DNA from: Pseudomonas sp. R76
Lineage (GTDB): Bacteria > Pseudomonadota > Gammaproteobacteria > Pseudomonadales > Pseudomonadaceae
NCBI RefSeq assembly: GCF_009834565.1
Contig: NZ_CP019428.1
Span: 2,418,001 to 2,482,000 of the forward strand
Reading direction: 5' to 3'
Length of the DNA stretch: 64,000 nucleotides
The notes below the pieces were generated by a model. It worked only from the letters and a program-made list of their open reading frames with translations, was not told where the DNA came from and made no database searches. Of this stretch, positions 1-8,976 are shown one piece after another (position 1 is the first letter of the stretch; every line of letters starts with the position of its first letter). The translations under genes were made by a program, and so were the position numbers.

Positions 1-427
1 TCAACAACCAGCGCAGCCAGTTGGCCACGCCGCTGGTGTCGGCGTGGATGGTGACCTGGCCGACAATAAACGGGAACACGCTGAACAGCATCAGCCACAG
101 CAGCATCTGGTCGGTGGGGCGGCGTGCCAGGCGCGGGGTGTCGGCCACGCGCGCCAGAAAGCTGTGCCACAGCACGGCGCCCCAGGTCAGTGCGAGGATG
201 GCTTCGCTCACCGTACTGCGAATGCCCAGGTTGACGGTGGAGTAGGGCATGAAGGTCGCGATCCCGGCAAACAGCAGCAGGCCCCAAAGCGGGAAGCGCA
301 GGATGGTCACCGCAGCCGCCAGGCCGATTACCGCGAGGAAGGCCTTGGCCGGTGACAGCAGCAAGGCGAGTGCACCAAACAACAGGCCGAAGAGGATTGC
401 GACGAGGCTGGCCAGGGAGAATCTCAT
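1..427 (-). CDS. pslJ: PslJ, polysaccharide polymerase/ligase-like membrane protein (3' part missing)
   Basis: The first ~142 residues of an integral membrane protein are visible, starting MRFSLASLVAILFGLL and running off the left edge. At least four hydrophobic helices can be read, as in O-antigen ligase/Wzy-like proteins. The ATG overlaps the stop of the upstream glycosyltransferase gene by four bases (ATGA), so it belongs to the same operon. Position after pslI in an otherwise collinear psl operon is the main reason for the name; PslJ is known as an inner-membrane protein of Psl assembly. Its polymerase role is inferred from family and context. Confidence 0.8.
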   Translation of the reverse strand, partial: MRFSLASLVAILFGLLFGALALLLSPAKAFLAVIGLAAAVTILRFPLWGLLLFAGIATFMPYSTVNLGIRSTVSEAILALTWGAVLWHSFLARVADTPRLARRPTDQMLLWLMLFSVFPFIVGQVTIHADTSGVANWLRWLL

Positions 428-1527
428 GTCAATTCCTCGATCAGTTCGGCCAGGCGGCGGCGATAGGCTTGATGGTTGAAACGCTGCGCCCATAGCTTGC
501 GTTGTTCGGGTGACTCTTCGGTAGGGCGAGCCACCAGGTCGAGCATCAATTGCACCAGCGCCGGGCCGTCGGTGGGCGAAAAACGCGGGGCCGACGGCGG
601 GGTGATTTCATCCAGCGAGGTGCCGCTGGCGACCGCCACCGGCGTGCCGACGCTCAAGGCTTCAATCACCGGCAAACCAAAGCCCTCGGCATACGATGGC
701 TGCCACAGGCGCGCGGCCTGGCGGTACAGCGCGTGCAATTCGGCATCCGACACGCCGCTCAAGGCGCGAATGCCCGGCAGGCTGCGCTGGGCCTCGGGCA
801 AATGGTCGAGGCTGCCCACCAGCACTAACTCCGGCACGGCGGCTGACAGGCTGCGCGCCTGCTGCCAGGCGTCCACCAGAAATGGCACGTTCTTGCGCAA
901 TTCACGGGTGCCCACCAGCAGCCAGTAGTGCGCGGGCAAGTTGCGCGCGCTGAGGTCCGCCGCCAATTCGATAAACCCGTCCACCTGATTGGGCAGCACC
1001 CGAATCTTGCCCGCCGCCTTGGGAAACAACCGCGCGGTTTCATCGGCGCTGTACTGCGAAGGCGTCCACACGCGGTCGGCGCTGTGCACCGCATACGCAA
1101 TCGACAGCCGATCACTGGTCTTGTAGATCAACGCTTTCAAACGGTTGGCGTGGTAGTTGTTCAGGGTGATTTGGAACAGGTCGTGCAACAGCACCACGGT
1201 GCGCAAGCCTTTGGGTTTGGGCGGCAGGGGCAGGCCCATATTGAAGGTGCTGATGTACAGGTCGATGTGCTGTTCGCGCAAGGCACGCGGCAAAAAGCCC
1301 GCTTCAAAACGCAGGCGATTCTGCGGCTGGTGCATCGCGGTTTTTGCGCAGCCCCAGGCCGGGCACTGTGCCTGCAAGCGGGTTTCGTCACCCAGGGGCG
1401 CCACGGTAAAGCGCGTCAGCTCTACATCCGGCAGGGTGCGCAGGGCATTTTCCAGCGCGTACACCTGGCGGCTGATCCCCGATTGTGGCGAGGTGCCGAC
1501 GGTGCGGTAATCCAGGCCTACACGCAT
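424..1527 (-). CDS. pslI: Glycosyltransferase family 4 protein PslI
   Basis: A 367-residue GT-B glycosyltransferase, expected to add one sugar to the lipid-linked Psl repeat unit on the cytoplasmic face. The N-terminus (MRVGLDYRTVG) has the usual GT4 start. The C-terminal donor-sugar domain carries LLVGTRELRKNV and the E-x7-E type motif in SYAEGFGLPVIEA. Its ATG lies 10 bp inside pslH and its stop overlaps pslJ, so it is translationally coupled on both sides. The exact sugar is not readable from sequence; the name rests on operon order. Confidence 0.88.
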   Translation of the reverse strand: MRVGLDYRTVGTSPQSGISRQVYALENALRTLPDVELTRFTVAPLGDETRLQAQCPAWGCAKTAMHQPQNRLRFEAGFLPRALREQHIDLYISTFNMGLPLPPKPKGLRTVVLLHDLFQITLNNYHANRLKALIYKTSDRLSIAYAVHSADRVWTPSQYSADETARLFPKAAGKIRVLPNQVDGFIELAADLSARNLPAHYWLLVGTRELRKNVPFLVDAWQQARSLSAAVPELVLVGSLDHLPEAQRSLPGIRALSGVSDAELHALYRQAARLWQPSYAEGFGLPVIEALSVGTPVAVASGTSLDEITPPSAPRFSPTDGPALVQLMLDLVARPTEESPEQRKLWAQRFNHQAYRRRLAELIEELT

Positions 1528-2735
1528 GCGGGCTCCTTTTGATTGAGCGGCGCGAGCATCGCATACACCTTTTCCAGCTGGCTGGCGGCGACACTCCAGT
1601 CATGGGCGCGGCGCACGTACGCGCGACCGGCTTCGCCCATGGGCGCGGCAGCTTCGGGAAATTGCAGCAGGCGCACCACGGCATCCGCCAGGCTGGCGGC
1701 GCTTTGCCCGCCGAGGTAATCCAGGCCTTCCACCAGGTCCAGGCCGGATACGCCTTGCTCGGTACTCGCCAGGGGCAGCCCGGCGGCCAGTGCTTCAAGG
1801 ACTTTCAACTTGGAGCCGCCGCCATGGCGCAACGGCGCAAGGAACACCGAACAGCTCGATTGCAGATTCAACAGGTTCGGCACAAAACCTTGCCACTCGA
1901 TGCGCGGGTCTTGCCAGCGTTCACGCCAACTGGCGGGCATGCCAAAGCCGCACACGCTCATGCGTGCGTCGGGGCAGCGTTCCCAGACTTTGGGCAGGAT
2001 TTCATCCAGGGCCCACTCGATGGCGTCGACGTTGGGCGCGTATTCATAGTTGCCGAGGAACAGCACACGGCGGGTCGACGGGTCCGGATGGGCGGCGGCG
2101 AAGTGATCGCAATCCACGCCGTTGACCACCACCGGCACCGGTTTACCGGCAATTTTGGCCAGCACTTGCGCGTCACTGTCGGTGACCGCCACCACCTGCG
2201 CCGCCTGGCGCATCACGCGGTGTTCCCAGCGCGTGTAGCGCCACTGATCGTAGCGAATGAACGGCAGCGCCCAGCGGGGCAGGCGATCGTAGGTGGCCGC
2301 ACCGAGCGCCGATTCAACGTTGTGTTCGGTCAACACAAACGGCTGGGATTTGCGTGCCAGCGCATCTTCGTACGGCTGGAACGTGTAGCTGTGTTCGATC
2401 TGCACCACGTCCCAATGTTCTTTGAGCAATTGATTGAAGGTGTCCTGCAGCGCGCCCGACAGGCCGTTGACGCTTGCCAGCAGCGGGTAGGGCGCAAACA
2501 GCCCGGCCACCAGGGTTTTCAGGCTGCGCAGCGGGCGGCGCGGCAGGATGATCAACTGCTCAAGAAAGGCTTCCAGCACCTGGCGATCGGTCAGCGACAC
2601 CGGGTGTTTGTCGTGCAGCAGCAAAGTGATGCGATGCCCACGCGCGGCCAGGCTGCGCAGCAGATGGAACTGGCGCGTCTTGCCGCCGCTGGTGGCGGGC
2701 CAGGGCGAATAGGGCAGGATCCATAAAATGCGCAT
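1518..2735 (-). CDS. pslH: Glycosyltransferase family 4 protein PslH
   Basis: A 405-residue GT-B enzyme starting MRILWILPYSPWPATSGGK, an N-terminus typical of the sugar transferases found with exopolysaccharide clusters. The C-terminal half has the donor-binding stretch VLFLGNYEYAPNVDAIEWA and a glycine-rich segment LRHGGGSKLKVLEALAAG. The ATG at 2735 is chosen over longer in-frame starts because it lies 8 bp after the pslG stop; the longer ones would run back into pslG. It acts in cytoplasmic assembly of the Psl repeat unit. Sugar specificity is unknown. Confidence 0.88.
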   Translation of the reverse strand: MRILWILPYSPWPATSGGKTRQFHLLRSLAARGHRITLLLHDKHPVSLTDRQVLEAFLEQLIILPRRPLRSLKTLVAGLFAPYPLLASVNGLSGALQDTFNQLLKEHWDVVQIEHSYTFQPYEDALARKSQPFVLTEHNVESALGAATYDRLPRWALPFIRYDQWRYTRWEHRVMRQAAQVVAVTDSDAQVLAKIAGKPVPVVVNGVDCDHFAAAHPDPSTRRVLFLGNYEYAPNVDAIEWALDEILPKVWERCPDARMSVCGFGMPASWRERWQDPRIEWQGFVPNLLNLQSSCSVFLAPLRHGGGSKLKVLEALAAGLPLASTEQGVSGLDLVEGLDYLGGQSAASLADAVVRLLQFPEAAAPMGEAGRAYVRRAHDWSVAASQLEKVYAMLAPLNQKEPACV

Positions 2736-2743
2736 GGCGGGCT

Positions 2744-4072
2744 TCAATCCCATAACAGAATTTGCAGGTTCGACTTGACCGGCACGGTCAACCCATCGCT
2801 GCCGCTGACCGGGGTTTGTGTACCGCGCAGCGGGTCGTACAGGGTGGCGCTGGTCAGGCCCGGCAAATGCGCGTTGCCGCCTTCGGCCGACCAGAAGAAC
2901 CACAATTTGTGACCGTCGGCACGGGTCCAGCCGATGCTGAACAGGCCGTCCGGCAATTGGTCGGCGCTGGGCGGGTCGCCGGGGGTGAGTTGCGGCCCAC
3001 TGACGTCGAGGAAATTTTTCAGCGCGGTGTAGACCGGCTTGGGGTTGGCGTCGATGTCGAGCAAGCCGTAGAACTGGTCACGCATGCTGGCGCGCTGGTC
3101 GAGGTCGCTCAAGGTGAACAGGAAGATTTTGTCGTAATCCATCGCGCTCATCAGGGCCACGCGGCGCACCACGTAATCGGCCTGGCCCTGCAGGGTGATG
3201 AGGTCCTGGGCGTCTTTTGGCCCCGGGTAGGTTGACCAGCCCCACTCGGTGCTCCACAGCGTTTGCACGCCGCCGCTGCGCAGGGCCTGGTTGAGGGCGG
3301 TGGTCTTGGCAATAAAGTCCAGGTTGGAAGGGTCGTTGCCCTCGGGCAGTTGGGTGTAAGGGTGGTAGGAAATGGTGGTGTTCAGGCTGGCCACACCGAG
3401 GGCGCCCAGGGCGTCGAACATGGTCTGGCCATTCGGCATTTCGCTGAAAAAGGCCATGCCGGCCGCCACCACCGGTTTGTTCGGGTCCACCGCGCGCAGT
3501 GCGCCGGCGGTGGCGGTCAGCAGGTTGGCATAGCCGGCCGGGTCGGCCACCGGGCGCCAGAAGCCGAGCAGGTTAGGTTCGTTCCACACCTGCCAGGCGT
3601 TGACGCTGGGGTAGCGTTGCGACAACAGCGCCATGCGGTTGGCGAACACGTTCGGGTCCTTGGGCGGGTATTGGTCCTGATACGGCGCACCGGCCGGTGC
3701 CGTGGTCGCGAAAGGCGCCGAGCCGACCAGGTAGAACACTGATTTGAGCTGGTTGGTTTGCAGGTTGCCGACCAACTGATCGAGTGTGGCGATCTGGTAC
3801 TGGTTCTGCGCAGGCTCCAGCTGATCCCAATGCAAATCCAGGCGCACCCATTCCAGGCCCAGGGCCTTGAGGCGGTTGATCTGCAGTTGATACAGGCTGG
3901 GGCTGAACCACAGGAACTGCGCGTTCACACCGAGGAAATCCTTCCACACCACCACCTTGTTGCCCTTGAGCACATGGCTCTCGGCGTCGGCCTGGCGCCC
4001 CCACATGAAAGCCGTCAGGCCGAGCGCAGCCACCACCGCAAGCGTGGCGAGGTATGTCCGTTTACGCGCCAT
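2744..4072 (-). CDS. pslG: PslG, glycoside hydrolase of the Psl pathway
   Basis: A 442-residue GH39-type hydrolase with one N-terminal membrane helix/signal anchor (about residues 6-24). PslG is known as an endoglycosidase that cleaves Psl in the periplasm. With the start MARKRTYL, the acid/base glutamate of the NEPN motif falls at residue 165 and the nucleophile of STEWGW at residue 276. These are the positions known from P. aeruginosa PslG, which supports this start over the longer frame. The start overlaps the pslF stop by 11 bp and has AGGAGC just upstream. Confidence 0.95.
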   Translation of the reverse strand: MARKRTYLATLAVVAALGLTAFMWGRQADAESHVLKGNKVVVWKDFLGVNAQFLWFSPSLYQLQINRLKALGLEWVRLDLHWDQLEPAQNQYQIATLDQLVGNLQTNQLKSVFYLVGSAPFATTAPAGAPYQDQYPPKDPNVFANRMALLSQRYPSVNAWQVWNEPNLLGFWRPVADPAGYANLLTATAGALRAVDPNKPVVAAGMAFFSEMPNGQTMFDALGALGVASLNTTISYHPYTQLPEGNDPSNLDFIAKTTALNQALRSGGVQTLWSTEWGWSTYPGPKDAQDLITLQGQADYVVRRVALMSAMDYDKIFLFTLSDLDQRASMRDQFYGLLDIDANPKPVYTALKNFLDVSGPQLTPGDPPSADQLPDGLFSIGWTRADGHKLWFFWSAEGGNAHLPGLTSATLYDPLRGTQTPVSGSDGLTVPVKSNLQILLWD

Positions 4073-5252
4073 AGGAAGCTCCTGCAATCGCCTGTTCAAA
4101 GAGCTGCTTGAACTTTTGCGCGGTCAACGGCCACAGACGTTCACGGCCAATTTCCCCGGCGCGCTCGGCCCAATCCCGGGCCAACAGCGGGGTGCGTGCC
4201 AGGCGCAGCAGTTGTGCGCTCAAGGCCGCCACATCGCCTTGCGGATAGATCGCGCCATTGCCGCTGGCGACCTCTTCGGCAAACGCACGCGCATCCGAAG
4301 TGATCGCGCCGCGCCCGCATGCAGCGGCCCAGGACAGCGCGCCGCTGGTGCCACGCTGGCGTCCCAGCAGGCCAAGTTTTTTCGATTCGCGGTACGGCAG
4401 CACCATCACATGGTGTGCCTGGATCGTCTGGGCAATCTCGCTGGCCGGCAGGTTCAGCCGCCAGTCGATCACGCCCGCCAGGCCGAGTTCGGCGATTTGA
4501 GTGTTCAACTGCTCCAGATAATTGCCGCCCGCGCCAAAGGCCATTTCGGCAGCCGTGCCACCGGCCAGGGTCAGGCGCACGCGGTCACGCAATTCGGGGG
4601 CTTGTTTGAAGACGTCGGCCAGGGCCTGTAACAGGTCTTCAATGCCTTTGCCGCGGTAGATAAACCCGAAATACAGCAGGTGCAACGTGTCCAGCGCCGG
4701 TAACGGCGCCGGAGCAATGGCCAGGTTGGCGTGGTTGATCACCGCCACTTTGCCGGCCGGCAATTGCATGCGCTGGCTGAGGCACTCGGCACCCAGGCGG
4801 GTGAGGGTGATCAGCCGCGTCAGGCCCTGGGCGACGTGGCGTTCTTCACGCAAGGTCAGTGGGTCGGCCAACACCACCGCCGCCTGGGGCAGCGGGCTGG
4901 GCAAGCGTTCCAGCAGGTTCAGCGGAAAGGGCAGGTACTCGCGGCGCCAGACGATGCGTTCCGGGTCATGCACGGTGGCCGTCAACGGCAGCGTGGGGTG
5001 CGCGGTGCGCAACTCGCGCAGCGCCAGGAATTCCCCCAGCCGCCCGCCACCCAGCTCGGCGTGGACCAGGTCCACGCGCTGCCAGTCGAATCGGGCGATT
5101 GCCTGCCTGATCGCTTCGGTGCTGCCGTCCACGCCACTCAACGGTGTCGCCACCGTCACGCCCAGCTGCTCCAAGGCCGTCTTGAAATGGTTCGCGTAGT
5201 CGGCGATGCCATTTTTTTCCGGTGGCAATGGGGCGAGCAGGGCGATGCGCAT
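4062..5252 (-). CDS. pslF: Glycosyltransferase family 4 protein PslF
   Basis: A 396-residue GT-B glycosyltransferase beginning MRIALLAPLPPEKNGIADYA, the classic GT4 N-terminal strand and loop that contacts the acceptor. The C-terminal domain has LLYFGFIYRGKGIEDLLQALA, used for nucleotide-sugar binding, and a later stretch LPYRESKKLGLLGRQRGTSGAL. The start overlaps the pslE stop by one base (TGATG). It is expected to build the Psl repeat unit on its lipid carrier. The sugar transferred cannot be told from sequence; the gene name comes from operon position. Confidence 0.88.
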   Translation of the reverse strand: MRIALLAPLPPEKNGIADYANHFKTALEQLGVTVATPLSGVDGSTEAIRQAIARFDWQRVDLVHAELGGGRLGEFLALRELRTAHPTLPLTATVHDPERIVWRREYLPFPLNLLERLPSPLPQAAVVLADPLTLREERHVAQGLTRLITLTRLGAECLSQRMQLPAGKVAVINHANLAIAPAPLPALDTLHLLYFGFIYRGKGIEDLLQALADVFKQAPELRDRVRLTLAGGTAAEMAFGAGGNYLEQLNTQIAELGLAGVIDWRLNLPASEIAQTIQAHHVMVLPYRESKKLGLLGRQRGTSGALSWAAACGRGAITSDARAFAEEVASGNGAIYPQGDVAALSAQLLRLARTPLLARDWAERAGEIGRERLWPLTAQKFKQLFEQAIAGASYGA

Positions 5253-7243
5253 CAGAACGCCCCCCGGTACTTGGCGATGGTCCTGAGCACCTTGGCCGGC
5301 ACTTCGAATTTGCGCCGGTTGATGATGATGCCGTCCACTTTGCCGAACGCGGTGTTGAGGATCGACAGCGCGTGTTCCACCACCGGCACCGTGCTTTTCT
5401 GCGCTTCCACCACCAGGCCGATCAGGTCCGCGCGGCGCAGGGTGATGAACGCATCACGGTTATCCAGCAGCGCCGAGGCGTCCAGCAGCACCACTTCGCC
5501 AGGTTCGGCGATGGCCACTCCGCCCACGCGCACATTGATGCCGTTCTCCTGCAGCAACTGGCGCAGTTGCTCCACCACAAAGGTCACGCCTTCGCCGTGG
5601 CGCGCCGAGGTCAGCCCGAGGGTCAGGCCCTGCTCGGCAATCCGCTTGGGCTGCAGCAAGCTGTACAGCCGGTAGATGCTCGCATTGAACGCGTTGGTAC
5701 TTTGCGCGGTGCTGGTGTCCAGCTCCGGCAAGGTGGTCCACAGCGGCAGGCCGAACTTGCGCTCCACCAGGCCACCGTCGTGAATACGCTGGTCGAGCAG
5801 GTAGCACAGGTAGATCACCAGCAAGCCGACGACGATTGCAAACGGGATCGCCAACACCAGCATCACCAGGGTTTTCGGGAAGATGCGGCCTGGGTTCAGG
5901 GTGGCTTCTTCGATCACGGCGATGTTGCTGATCTGGCTGTTATCCAGCTCGCGGTCGATGCGCGATTTTTCCAGGTTGTCGACATACAACGCGTAGTTGC
6001 GCTCGGTGGCACTCAGCTCGCGGGAAAGGCGTGCCAACTCCGGTTCAATCTCCAAGGCTTGCTTGCGCTGCGCTTCGAGGTTGACCAGCTGTTTCTGCTG
6101 CTGCACCAGCTGGGTACGCAGCGCCTGGTTGTTGCTCGATTCATCCAGCAGCACACGCTGCAAGTGGATTTCCAGGGTGTTCGGCGCACGGTTTTCCGAG
6201 GCTTGCACGGTATTGCTCTCATTCGCCACCTGGGCTTGCATCGCCCGAATCGACGCGTCCAGGGCTTTGACCGGCGGCGCGTTGTCCGTGTAGGTGCGCA
6301 TCATGTCGGCTTTTTCCAGCAGCTTCTGGTTGAGCAGGCGACGCAAATCCTGCTGCTGCGGGTTCAGCGCAATCTGGCGAACCGTGGTCACTTCCTTGGG
6401 CTGGCTCTTGAGCTGGGTGCGCGTGCTGTCGATGGCGCTGTCGGAGGAGGCGATCAAACGGGTGGTATTGAACGTTTCGCCGCGCAGCACGTTGATGCGC
6501 TCGGACAAGTCCTCCAGGCGATCGGTAATGCTCGCTGCACCAATCTCATTCAGGTGCGTGAGGATCTGCTGCTTGTAGCTCTTGATCTCGTTGGCGCTGG
6601 TGTTGACCTGGCCTTCGTAGAAAGCGTACAGGCTCTTGCGCCCCAAGGCCTGGGTGCGTTCGGCGATGTAGGTCTCGACCCAATCCTTGACCACCGCCTG
6701 GGCAATCTCCGGGTCGCCCCACTTGAAGCTAATGTCCATCACTGTGGAGCCCGCGGCGTGGCTGACCTCGAAGCTCTTCTCCAGGCTGGCGGCGAGACGC
6801 TCCACCGGCGTGGTTTTTTCGACGATGCCAACGGTTTCCAGCACCACGCGAATGCCGTCGAACACCGCGCCTATGCCGGCCTTGATGTAGTGCTTGGTGC
6901 GCTTCCAGAAGCCTTCCGGCGGCGGCGCGTTTTCGATCACTTCCAGGTAATGCTCGGCCACCGTGCGCACAATCGGGCGACCGGTGAGCAAGCGTTCCTC
7001 ATCGACAATCGGGTCGCGCTGGGTGCTGGGCATCACCAGTGCCTGACGGTTGCTGATTTCAATGGGCAAGGTCGAGTCGCGCCCTGGCTTGACCAGCAGG
7101 CGTGCGGTGGATTCGTACTTGGCCGGCAGCAAAAACGCGCCCAGCAGAATGATCACCAGCGCCGCGATGGCCGCCAGTTTGAACTCGTGCCGGAAGATGA
7201 AAAACAGGCGCAGAAGATCACGAAAAGAACGGATCTCGATCAT
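5252..7243 (-). CDS. pslE: PslE, Wzz/Wzc-like polysaccharide co-polymerase
   Basis: A 663-residue inner-membrane protein of the polysaccharide co-polymerase family. It has a cytoplasmic start, a membrane helix near residues 24-44 (LAAIAALVIILLGAFLL), and a long periplasmic region with coiled-coil stretches around residues 180-420. A second helix lies near residues 455-480 (LVMLVLAIPFAIVVGLLVIYL), followed by a C-terminal domain resembling a degenerate BY-kinase fold without a clear Walker A. The family controls chain length and export together with the outer-membrane protein encoded just upstream (pslD). A strong AAGGAGCGA precedes the ATG. Confidence 0.92.
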   Translation of the reverse strand: MIEIRSFRDLLRLFFIFRHEFKLAAIAALVIILLGAFLLPAKYESTARLLVKPGRDSTLPIEISNRQALVMPSTQRDPIVDEERLLTGRPIVRTVAEHYLEVIENAPPPEGFWKRTKHYIKAGIGAVFDGIRVVLETVGIVEKTTPVERLAASLEKSFEVSHAAGSTVMDISFKWGDPEIAQAVVKDWVETYIAERTQALGRKSLYAFYEGQVNTSANEIKSYKQQILTHLNEIGAASITDRLEDLSERINVLRGETFNTTRLIASSDSAIDSTRTQLKSQPKEVTTVRQIALNPQQQDLRRLLNQKLLEKADMMRTYTDNAPPVKALDASIRAMQAQVANESNTVQASENRAPNTLEIHLQRVLLDESSNNQALRTQLVQQQKQLVNLEAQRKQALEIEPELARLSRELSATERNYALYVDNLEKSRIDRELDNSQISNIAVIEEATLNPGRIFPKTLVMLVLAIPFAIVVGLLVIYLCYLLDQRIHDGGLVERKFGLPLWTTLPELDTSTAQSTNAFNASIYRLYSLLQPKRIAEQGLTLGLTSARHGEGVTFVVEQLRQLLQENGINVRVGGVAIAEPGEVVLLDASALLDNRDAFITLRRADLIGLVVEAQKSTVPVVEHALSILNTAFGKVDGIIINRRKFEVPAKVLRTIAKYRGAF

Positions 7244-7257
7244 GGGATGTCGCTCCT

Positions 7258-8058
7258 TTAGTTATTGCCGCCGCTGGTTTTGGTGTAGTTGTAGCCAACC
7301 CCAATGGATTTGGTGAACGGGATCAGTTGGTTCAAGTAGGTATCCACCCCTTGGATGCGTTCGCCGACGTTGGATTTGGGCACGAACACCACGTCACCGC
7401 GTTGCAGGTGCACCGGTTTACGCCCATTCGGGCCGGGCTTGAGGTATTGGCTGAAGTCCAGGAAGTAGGCGTGGTAGGCGCCCTGGGCATCTTCGCGCAG
7501 CAGCGCGACCATGCTGGCATTGCCCGACGGGTTCACCCCGCCGGCGCCGACAATCGCTTGTTCCAGGGTGTTGGCCGTGCCCAGCTGCACCGCCGTCGGG
7601 TTATTCACCGCGCCGCCGACGATCACCGAGTTACCCGGCGCCTGGTTGATGTTCACCGTCACCCGAGGCTCGCGGTACACCGGCGCGAGCTTGTTGCTCA
7701 GCTCAGCGGCCAGTTCCGATGGCTGGCGCCCGGCGACCTGAATGGGCCCCAGGAACGGGTAGTTGATTTTGCCGTCGGTCTGCACCGTGTACAGCGTCAG
7801 CTCGTAGATGGTGCTGACGTTGAACGCCGACAGCGTCGGCATCTCCCCGGCATCGCGCACGATACGCAACTGGTCGCCGATGCGGATGCGTTCCACTGCC
7901 GGCGGCAGCTGTGCAAGCTGGTCGAGGGCGCGTTTGCCGTCCTCCACGGTCTGGTCGTCCGGGGGCACGATGCGAGCCGGCGTATTGCAGGCGGCCAAGG
8001 CCATCATGGCCAGGATGAGCACGGTTTTTTTCATACGGGGGGACTTCCTGTTGGTCAT
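7258..8058 (-). CDS. pslD: PslD, outer-membrane polysaccharide export protein
   Basis: A 266-residue Wza/OPX family protein. Its lipobox ALAACNTP gives a lipidated cysteine near residue 29 after the hydrophobic stretch KKTVLILAMMALAAC. The polysaccharide-export domain (IRIGDQLRIVRDAGEM through INYPFLGPIQVAGRQPSELAAELSNKL) and a SLBB-like segment follow. It forms the outer-membrane exit for Psl together with PslE. The start at 8058 is preceded by GGAGG at 8 bp spacing and lies just after the pslC stop. An internal start at MKKTVL is also possible. Confidence 0.92.
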   Translation of the reverse strand: MTNRKSPRMKKTVLILAMMALAACNTPARIVPPDDQTVEDGKRALDQLAQLPPAVERIRIGDQLRIVRDAGEMPTLSAFNVSTIYELTLYTVQTDGKINYPFLGPIQVAGRQPSELAAELSNKLAPVYREPRVTVNINQAPGNSVIVGGAVNNPTAVQLGTANTLEQAIVGAGGVNPSGNASMVALLREDAQGAYHAYFLDFSQYLKPGPNGRKPVHLQRGDVVFVPKSNVGERIQGVDTYLNQLIPFTKSIGVGYNYTKTSGGNN

Positions 8059-8063
8059 GCTGC

Positions 8064-8975
8064 TCACCTCCAATAACCGGGGAACATGCTGATGCGCCGC
8101 TTGAGGGCGATGGGGAGCCGGCGTTCCAGATGGCCCAGCCGATAGCCAAGCAACTTGAACGCGCTGCGCACCAGTACTTCGGGTACGCGGTGCAATGCAC
8201 CGGCTGCGCGCAATGCCGCAAGCTCAGCCAGTACATAGCGTTTACCTTCACCGCCGGCATCGCCAAAGGCCTGGCGAATCCACGGCTCGCGACCGTAGAA
8301 CACGCCAATGTCGAAGTAGCGGTGAAACTCATCCATGAGTCGGTAATCGTGGGAGTGGTACACCCGCGCCGACGCGGCGTAGCGCACCTTGTAGCCGTCG
8401 AGCAGCAGGCGCGCCGCGACGTAGGCGTCTTCGCTGCCGATCACATCGGCGGGGAAACCACCGACCGCCTGCAAAGCGCTGCGTCGGTACACGCTGAACG
8501 AGTCCGAGCTGAAGCAGGTCTTGATCCCCAGCTCCGGCGCATCGGCCAGGCTTTTGCTGCGGCTGTGTTCGGGGTAATTGAAATGCCGCGATTGCGCGCC
8601 CAACACGCCGGCGCCGGGGTGCGGCAGTTGGCGGCCGTAGGCCACGCCGTTGAGCGGGTCTTGCTGCAACTCGCCGAGCAGGTTGGCGAAGGTCTCGGGG
8701 TCGGCCGGTATCGCGTCCTGGGTCATTACTATCAGCGCGTCGCCGCTGACTTGCTCACTGGCCCAGCGCCGCGTGCCGCCGTGGTTGAAATCGCGCGCGT
8801 CAATCACCTCGACCCGCGCACCGAAGTCGCGAAAGCGCGCCACGGTGTCGTCGCTGGAGGCGCTGTCGACCACCAGCATCTCGTCCGGTTGCACGGTCTG
8901 CATGCTCAGTGCGGGCAGCAACCGCGCCAGGTGGCTGGACGCGTTGCGGGTCGGGATGATCAACGAGGTACGCAT
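8064..8975 (-). CDS. pslC: Glycosyltransferase family 2 protein PslC
   Basis: A 303-residue GT-A enzyme. It starts MRTSLIIPTRNASSHLARLLPAL, shows the nucleotide-binding VVDSASSDDTVARF, and has a family-2 DAIPADPETF region in place of the usual DxD. It begins one base after the pslB stop and should act in cytoplasmic assembly of the Psl repeat unit from GDP-mannose, UDP-glucose or dTDP-rhamnose (the known Psl sugars). Which one it uses is not known. No transmembrane segment is evident. Confidence 0.9.
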   Translation of the reverse strand: MRTSLIIPTRNASSHLARLLPALSMQTVQPDEMLVVDSASSDDTVARFRDFGARVEVIDARDFNHGGTRRWASEQVSGDALIVMTQDAIPADPETFANLLGELQQDPLNGVAYGRQLPHPGAGVLGAQSRHFNYPEHSRSKSLADAPELGIKTCFSSDSFSVYRRSALQAVGGFPADVIGSEDAYVAARLLLDGYKVRYAASARVYHSHDYRLMDEFHRYFDIGVFYGREPWIRQAFGDAGGEGKRYVLAELAALRAAGALHRVPEVLVRSAFKLLGYRLGHLERRLPIALKRRISMFPGYWR

Positions 8976-8976
8976 A

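Noticed and set aside
1485..7261. Long plus-strand open frames opposite pslE and pslH (679 and 413 codons)
   Set aside because: They are antisense to well-recognised psl genes, rich in His/Gln/Arg as expected from high-GC antisense frames, and match no family.
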